DNA of 13,936 nucleotides, from the NCBI GenBank assembly GCA_002313415.1, contig DCBH01000053.1:1-13936 (forward strand), written 5' to 3'. The notes under the pieces are model-generated. The model had not been told where the DNA came from and made no database searches. It was given only the letters and a program-made list of their open reading frames with translations. Each line of letters opens with the position of its first letter. Position 1 is the stretch's first letter. This document shows, piece after piece, positions 9,969 to 13,936 of this stretch. The stretch is from Flavobacteriales bacterium UBA1112 (lineage in GTDB: Bacteria > Bacteroidota > Bacteroidia > Flavobacteriales_D > Sanyastnellaceae). The translations under genes were made by a program, and so were the position numbers.

Positions 9969-10655
9969 TTACTCGCCAGTCTGACCAGCGACAGGTACAG
10001 ACCAAAATGGCACGAACTGAAAGTCGCCATACTCACCGAGAGTCCCGTCGTAGGAGGGGAAGTGAATGCCCAAATCGTCCAAGTACCAAGAGGATGGGAA
10101 TGGCAACCCAATGTGATCGTTGGCGTAGTGCCACAGACCATCAAAGAAGGGCGCAGACTCTGCAACAATTGCGGCGTCGCCAAATTCAATAGAGTACACC
10201 GCGAATTCGGGATTGTAACGAATGTCAAAAAAGACATAATGACCATCCACTTCCTCACCTGAAGTGACTGTCATTCGGCCATCTGGCAACGTGAGACGGT
10301 CAAAAGAGGTGATGGTCCCACTGCGTTCGACGAGGTTGAACAAAGTCACAGGCTCAGGGCATTCTGGCATGAAGACTTCTGCACTGTCGTATATGCTAAA
10401 TGCGAAGTACAAAGAATCCAATTGTGCGTTGCCATTGAGAAGATCTGCGAATAGCGTTTCAAATTCAGTGCCTTGATAATCACATGCCACAGTCATATCT
10501 GGTCCCCACTGAGTGTTGAAGACCGTCAGAAATTGAAGCATATCCTCCGCATTGATTAAGCCATCCCCATCAGCGTCAGGCTGCCAGGGCTGAGTGGTTT
10601 GCGCAGAAACCAATCCCACAATGAGGAGAAAAATGGTTGTGAAAAACGTTCGCAT
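9969..10655 (-). CDS. Secreted protein with one EF-hand/dockerin-like calcium loop, otherwise unknown
   Basis: 228 residues from ATG 10655, chosen because MRTFFTTIFLLIVGLVSAQ is a complete signal peptide; an in-frame ATG at 10718 would add 21 residues in front of it. Directly after the cleavage site the mature N-terminus carries DADGDGLINAED (residues 27-38), with Asp27, Asp29, Asp31 and Asp38 at positions 1, 3, 5 and 12 of an EF-hand loop, followed by a helix MLQFLTVFNTQWGPD, as in a single dockerin-type repeat. The remaining 170 residues are acidic and aromatic-rich without a recognised domain. Two cysteines (58 and 99) may form a disulfide. It follows the acylase gene on the same strand after a 91-bp gap; a poor promoter (TTTG-N17-TATATTGT) could lie there. 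Function unknown; calcium binding is a prediction. Confidence 0.75.
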   Translation of the reverse strand: MRTFFTTIFLLIVGLVSAQTTQPWQPDADGDGLINAEDMLQFLTVFNTQWGPDMTVACDYQGTEFETLFADLLNGNAQLDSLYFAFSIYDSAEVFMPECPEPVTLFNLVERSGTITSFDRLTLPDGRMTVTSGEEVDGHYVFFDIRYNPEFAVYSIEFGDAAIVAESAPFFDGLWHYANDHIGLPFPSSWYLDDLGIHFPSYDGTLGEYGDFQFVPFWSVPVAGQTGE

Positions 10656-10746
10656 GAGTTCTAATTTGGGCCACACAATATACATAATATTGAGAGCGGC
10701 AAAAAAACATGCAGCCAAAAAATCCCCGCATCAGAAATGTGTTTTC

Positions 10747-13113
10747 CTATTCCTTCGCGGCACGAATGCGGGCAATCGCAGTAACATGAGCCTCAATGTC
10801 TGATCGATTCATTCGCTGTTTCCTGAATTGCCCAACGTGATACCGTTCTGCCTGGTTGTCGTAAAAAGGACTGAACGCGTTGCCCGATTGGCCTGTGGGC
10901 AAAATGCTTTCGGAGTTGGCCAAGTCTGCAAAGTCAATTCCAATGCGCATAGATGGGCCTGAGAAGATGTCGTAATTCACTTCCTCTTTCAGTTTAAACT
11001 CATACTTGTTCAATGCATCCTTGGCGGAGGGCAACATGTACGGTCCCACATTGAGAAAATCTCCTACCAGAGGCGCATCCTTCATTGCGTGCTGATGAAC
11101 GACTTGATGGAGACGTCCGTATTGCCATTTGCTCGAGTTGGAGCCCAATGATTTTTGCAGATCCAATTGGGCTGCAGACCATGCACGTGCGACGATGTCG
11201 GATGCTGTCTCAACCTCTTCCGTGCGGACATCGTCCCACCATGGCGACTGAGGTTTGGCCAAAAGCTTTGGAAAAGCGTTTTCACTGACAATGGTTTTGT
11301 GCCAAGTCTCGAATTTGTCCTTGGCTTGTTCCGTGCCGACCGCTTGTTCAAACTCGTCATACATGGCACCTTGGATGGTTCGATACATCCACCGGTAGTA
11401 CATCGTGGGTGCGATGTCATCTACGAGATGTCCGCCGTCCCAACCTTGGAGCTCCTCGGACACCTCCACCCCTGCTTGCTGAGCGTAAGCAAGGAGAAGA
11501 CCAGCATTGCTTTCATACACGGGCGAATGGTGATCCAATTGCAAAGCCTGGGCCTCTGACAGAGTCCAGTCATTTTTAGGTGCCGAAAATGCGTCCATGA
11601 TCGCCCGGGCACGCGTATTCCCCGCATAGTAGTGACCTGGCAAGTCGATGCTGTCGTTCGCTGCCGGTGCGTTGTTTGCAGAATAGACAAACCCCGAGGA
11701 AGGATTCACCGATTTGGGATTCACATCAAAGCCATGCCACGCAGTCACATTCAGATCGGGATTGGTGCCATCGAGGGTCACCTTTGTATCAAGTCCTTTG
11801 GGTCGGACGGGCAGCTTGGCACTGGCCCACCATCCGATGTTGCCCTTTTTGTCGCCGTACATCATGTTCAGTCCAGGTGCATGAATCAGCGACGTGTTGG
11901 CCTCAAAGCGCTCGAGGCCTTCTTCTCTAGAAAACCCATAAAAGGCCTCGTGAATCCGATTTTTTGGGTATTGCGTGTAGGCCCACCACATCGCCAGATT
12001 TTCTTCAATCAATGGTCCGTGGTGGGTTTCGCGCACCTCGAAAGTGACAGACGGCTTCCCAGCCACCTCAATCTCTTCACTTCGAATCTTTAAGGGGAGC
12101 CACTCTCCCCCGTGGAGGTAGCGATTGTTTTCCAAGGTTTCACGATACAAGTCAAGATCGTCATTTACGCACATCGTCATGCCCCAGGCATGATCTGGCG
12201 TGTGACCAATGACGGGAAATGGCAGTCCTCCGATGTGGTTACCGTAGTACTCCAATTCAGGTGTCACGACATGTGCTTCGTACCAAACGGAGGGTGACGC
12301 GAATGAAATATGTGCATCGTTGCAGAACAAGACCTCCCCTGATTTGGTGCGATTGCCGCTCAACACCCAAGCGTTTGAACCCAGCCATTGTGGAACTGGG
12401 CGCAAGTCGTCGAGGTCATACACACGTTTGGCAAGCCCAGAAACGTCCTGTGATTCTTCTCCAGGTGGAATGTGCTGAAATCCATCTTGATTCCAATACA
12501 CATCTGCGATGAGTGTCGAATCAAGGTTACGCGCCATCCAATCGAGGATGGGCTCAGTTTTCAGATGAATGGCAAAGGAGTAAGACATGTATCCTGTAGC
12601 ACAATACATGTCATGCAAGTCGAATGGTTCTGGCTTTGCATTGATAAGTCGGTACTCAAGGGGAAGCTCACCTGTGGCAATGAAAGCATTGATGCCATCG
12701 AGGTAAGACTGCATGGCCGTTTTCACAACAGCAGCGGTGCTATCTGCATCAACTTGCCGAATGGTGAGATAAGCCGCTTGGCTTATCCCCAATGAGCGCA
12801 AATATTTGTCATTTTCAATCATATCAGGTCCAAGGAGTGCCGAGAGCTCACCGCCTCCTGCACGGCGAAGCAAGTCCATTTGCCACAGGCGTTCCATGGC
12901 ATGGACATATCCAAGGGCATGCATGGCGTCAGACTCCGAATCCGCATAGATGTGGGGCACGGCCATGTCGTCAAAAAGGATTTCAACATCAGCCATGACC
13001 GCCTCCGTAGCGAAATCAAATCCGTAATCTGGAGCAATCGTTTGCGTGGTGATGTAAATCAACGTCAACAACGTCGTGACCGTCACGGCCATCACAAGAA
13101 TGATCGTTTTCAT
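10747..13113 (-). CDS. Penicillin acylase family protein (S45 Ntn hydrolase), membrane-anchored
   Basis: 788 residues. Residues 2-22 form a single uncleaved-looking hydrophobic segment (KTIILVMAVTVTTLLTLIYI), so the enzyme is probably anchored and faces the periplasm. The alpha-chain part has AVPHIYADSESDAMHALGYVHAMERLWQMDLLRR in segments (residues about 51-84) and GGGELSALLG. The nucleophile is Ser246 in LGSNAWVLSG, exposed by autocatalytic cleavage after Gly245. His268 in CNDAHIS lies 22 residues later, as His23 of the beta chain does in penicillin G acylase; Asn416 in PGLNMMYGDKKGNIGWW fits the oxyanion asparagine. Family role: hydrolysis of amide bonds to acyl groups (beta-lactam side chains, N-acyl homoserine lactones or other N-acyl compounds); substrate here unknown. 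A good Bacteroidota promoter lies 38-67 bp upstream. Length is normal for the family. Confidence 0.93.
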   Translation of the reverse strand: MKTIILVMAVTVTTLLTLIYITTQTIAPDYGFDFATEAVMADVEILFDDMAVPHIYADSESDAMHALGYVHAMERLWQMDLLRRAGGGELSALLGPDMIENDKYLRSLGISQAAYLTIRQVDADSTAAVVKTAMQSYLDGINAFIATGELPLEYRLINAKPEPFDLHDMYCATGYMSYSFAIHLKTEPILDWMARNLDSTLIADVYWNQDGFQHIPPGEESQDVSGLAKRVYDLDDLRPVPQWLGSNAWVLSGNRTKSGEVLFCNDAHISFASPSVWYEAHVVTPELEYYGNHIGGLPFPVIGHTPDHAWGMTMCVNDDLDLYRETLENNRYLHGGEWLPLKIRSEEIEVAGKPSVTFEVRETHHGPLIEENLAMWWAYTQYPKNRIHEAFYGFSREEGLERFEANTSLIHAPGLNMMYGDKKGNIGWWASAKLPVRPKGLDTKVTLDGTNPDLNVTAWHGFDVNPKSVNPSSGFVYSANNAPAANDSIDLPGHYYAGNTRARAIMDAFSAPKNDWTLSEAQALQLDHHSPVYESNAGLLLAYAQQAGVEVSEELQGWDGGHLVDDIAPTMYYRWMYRTIQGAMYDEFEQAVGTEQAKDKFETWHKTIVSENAFPKLLAKPQSPWWDDVRTEEVETASDIVARAWSAAQLDLQKSLGSNSSKWQYGRLHQVVHQHAMKDAPLVGDFLNVGPYMLPSAKDALNKYEFKLKEEVNYDIFSGPSMRIGIDFADLANSESILPTGQSGNAFSPFYDNQAERYHVGQFRKQRMNRSDIEAHVTAIARIRAAKE

Positions 13114-13150
13114 GTTTAAAAATGCAATAATTGAGGCATCAAACCCGCCA

Positions 13151-13180
13151 CAAAATTAATGAGGTACTGAGTGGATTCAA
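13151..13180 (-). promoter_or_regulatory. Promoter of the acylase gene
   Basis: Minus strand: TTG at 13180-13178, a 19-bp spacer, then TAATTTTG at 13158-13151, an exact match to the Bacteroidota consensus TTG-N19-21-TAnnTTTG. The box ends 37 bp before the acylase ATG, giving a leader of about 30 nt. Confidence 0.7.
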
Positions 13181-13252
13181 TTCAGCGCAAACAAAACACC
13201 ACCAATGACAGCATTGATCATGAAATGGTGTGCACTAAGGCTGAGATGACAG

Positions 13253-13285
13253 AAAAAAACCCACCTCCAAAGGGAAGCGGGTTTT
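13253..13285 (-). terminator. Intrinsic terminator after tRNA-Arg
   Basis: Arms 13256-13268 and 13273-13285 pair over 13 bp (including two G-U pairs) with a CTTT loop on the minus strand, and a run of T follows to 13253. It starts 10 nt after the tRNA 3' end and precedes the acylase promoter, so it insulates the two. Confidence 0.8.
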
Positions 13286-13294
13286 GTCAAAAAG

Positions 13295-13368
13295 TGACCC
13301 TGTAGGGATTCGAACCCCAAACCTCCTCATCCGTAGTGAGGTGCTCTATCCAGTTGAGCTACAGGGCC
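13295..13368 (-). tRNA. tRNA-Arg(ACG)
   Basis: 74 nt on the minus strand, including the discriminator A; CCA is not encoded. Acceptor GGCCCTG pairs with CAGGGTC (one G-U). D arm GCTC...GAGC with AACTGGATA loop. Anticodon stem CCTCA/TGAGG with loop CTACGGA, anticodon ACG, which reads CGU and, after A34 deamination to inosine, CGC and CGA. Variable loop AGGTT, T arm TGGGG/CCCTA with loop TTCGAAT. All arms pair, so the gene looks functional. It has its own promoter (13401-13430) and terminator (13253-13285). Confidence 0.95.
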
Positions 13369-13400
13369 TTGTTATCCATGACCACCAGTCAATCGGAGGG

Positions 13401-13430
13401 CAAAGATAGACAGGCTTGTTTCCCGACCAA
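13401..13430 (-). promoter_or_regulatory. Promoter of tRNA-Arg
   Basis: Minus strand: TTG at 13430-13428, a 19-bp spacer, TATCTTTG at 13408-13401, an exact match to the Bacteroidota consensus. The -7 box ends 32 bp before the first tRNA base, leaving a leader of about 25 nt for RNase P to remove. It lies just downstream of the terminator at 13452-13515, so the tRNA is transcribed independently of the RNA behind it. Confidence 0.7.
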
Positions 13431-13451
13431 GCGCCCTCAAAAAAATCTCGT

Positions 13452-13515
13452 AAAAAAGAAATCCGCACCGGCAAGACTTCCGTGTTGCCACTTGGTCTTT
13501 GCTGCCGATGCGGAT
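13452..13515 (-). terminator. Large intrinsic terminator of the upstream minus-strand transcript
   Basis: Arms 13503-13515 and 13461-13473 form a 13-bp stem with one G-U pair, followed on the minus strand by the tract TTTCTTTTTT (13461-13452 region). The 29-nt apical part is itself structured: AGAC/GTCT pairs inside, then GTG-GCAA-CAC, a GNRA-capped hairpin. The orientation of the T tract shows that transcription comes from the window-end side on the minus strand. No matching T tract exists on the plus strand. Confidence 0.75.
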
Positions 13516-13936
13516 CCTCCAGGCCCTCCCGTGATTGCTCATGGAAGAAACTTTCCCCTGCCGAAGCCAGGGAACCAACTACGCTTTTCACGTCGCTGCT
13601 GGCCCTCCGGGTAACTCCTCACCGCCCTTATTTGCGACCGAAGTCTCAAAATTGGCTCGAGTTGTTCAGCACCACCTCGCAGGATTGTTTTACAACAATC
13701 AGGCTTCCATGATCTTCCAAAGAAGATTTTAGCGTACGGGTTGCCCCGTCCGGGTGGGCTGCTCGCGGACCAAAAAAATGGTACCACGGTGGATTGTTTG
13801 CCCTTTGGTCTTTCAACACCCCTCTTCCGAAGGGCATTTGGTGAGCCTTGATTTCATCATTCTGATGAACCATGAAAGTCACGACTCTCCCGACAAGCCT
13901 TTGCCTGCCAGCGACAAGAACCTTTGACAGGGACTG
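13516..13936 (-). ncRNA. Candidate long structured RNA of unknown family (5' end not seen)
   Basis: This stretch has no convincing gene on either strand but many hairpins whose loops only make sense on the minus strand. With plus-strand coordinates: 13736-13749, ACGGG-GCAA-CCCGT; 13748-13770, GTCCG...CGGAC (overlapping the former by two bases); 13712-13727, ATCTTC-TTTG-GAAGAT; 13683-13700, GATTGTT-GTAA-AACAATC; 13632-13649, seven pairs with one A-G mismatch capped by C(UUCG)G; 13553-13574, a stem with one bulge capped by UUCG. The transcript then runs into the terminator at 13452-13515. I find no RNase P signature (GAGGAAAGUCC / ACAGAACCCGGCUUA), no tmRNA acceptor or T arm, and no SRP RNA GGAAGGAAGCAGCC. 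No promoter of TAnnTTTG type was found inside, so the 5' end may be outside the window. A caveat is one open minus frame to 13646, which leaves a coding 5' half possible. Confidence 0.45.

Noticed and set aside
13571..13600. Plus-strand reading GTNYAFHVAA, resembling a tmRNA proteolysis tag.
   Set aside because: No stop codon follows the AA; the frame continues. No tmRNA acceptor stem, T arm or GGUUCGAnUCC is nearby, and the structural signals point to the other strand.
13646..13936. Minus-strand frame open from the window end to the TGA at 13646, about 96 codons, ending in ...VVLNNSSQF.
   Set aside because: No recognised domain, stops are sparse in other frames here too, and the stretch contains the hairpins of the RNA candidate. 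It remains the main alternative: it could be the 3' end of a gene beginning outside the window.
13516..13936. RNase P RNA or SRP RNA as identity of the structured region.
   Set aside because: The universal RNase P segments (GAGGAAAGUCC and ACAGAACCCGGCUUA) and the SRP GGAAGGAAGCAGCC segment are absent on both strands; a GGGGAAAG stretch near 13550 lacks its P4 partner.
13872..13936. Possible start of a plus-strand gene, ATG at 13872 open to the window end (21 codons).
   Set aside because: Too short to judge, no signal peptide, no promoter box upstream.

Overview
The window looks like a chromosomal segment from a member of the Bacteroidota, most likely a marine Flavobacteriales-type bacterium. 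The reasons are: promoters of the form TTG-N19-TAnnTTTG (the Bacteroidota sigma factor pattern), weak or absent Shine-Dalgarno sequences, Bacteroidota-type families (TamB C-terminus, DUF4249-like lipoprotein, DUF4412-like secreted protein, DUF2027/Smr-like protein) and an EF-hand/dockerin-like loop of the DADGDG type in a secreted protein. Base composition is roughly balanced and codon use looks even across the genes. I see no insertion sequence, integrase, CRISPR array or phage gene.

Layout. 1-2304 (+): 3' part of a TamB-type envelope assembly protein. 2262-2714 (-): a small cytosolic protein with a probable STAS/SpoIIAA-like fold, overlapping the TamB end tail to tail. 2807-5081 (-): acyl-CoA reductase (LuxC family) followed 10 bp later by a DUF4249-like lipoprotein. 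5104-7267 (+): an Alvin-type 2[4Fe-4S] ferredoxin, divergent from the reductase across only 22 bp, then two exported proteins of unknown function joined by a TGATG stop/start. 7303-8519 (-): a class I methyltransferase and an Smr-domain protein with ATGA overlap. 8556-9965 (+): an exported M28 metallopeptidase of the carboxypeptidase Q kind. 9969-10655 (-): a secreted protein with one calcium-loop motif. 10747-13113 (-): a membrane-anchored penicillin-acylase-family (S45) Ntn hydrolase with its own promoter. 13295-13368 (-): tRNA-Arg(ACG) with promoter and terminator.

The last ~570 bases contain no convincing gene. On the minus strand they hold a dense series of hairpins with UUCG and GCAA tetraloops, ending in a large intrinsic terminator just upstream of the tRNA promoter. 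I read this as the 3' part of a long structured RNA of unknown family, and it is the most interesting object here. It does not match the hallmarks of RNase P RNA, tmRNA or SRP RNA. A coding alternative for its 5' half cannot be excluded.

Functionally most of the window concerns the cell envelope: outer-membrane assembly, lipoprotein and exported proteins, and periplasmic hydrolysis of peptides and amides. The reductase/ferredoxin pair adds fatty-acyl or low-potential electron metabolism, and the Smr/methyltransferase pair is housekeeping of unknown substrate. Genes are tightly packed, with coupled starts and very short divergent and convergent gaps.
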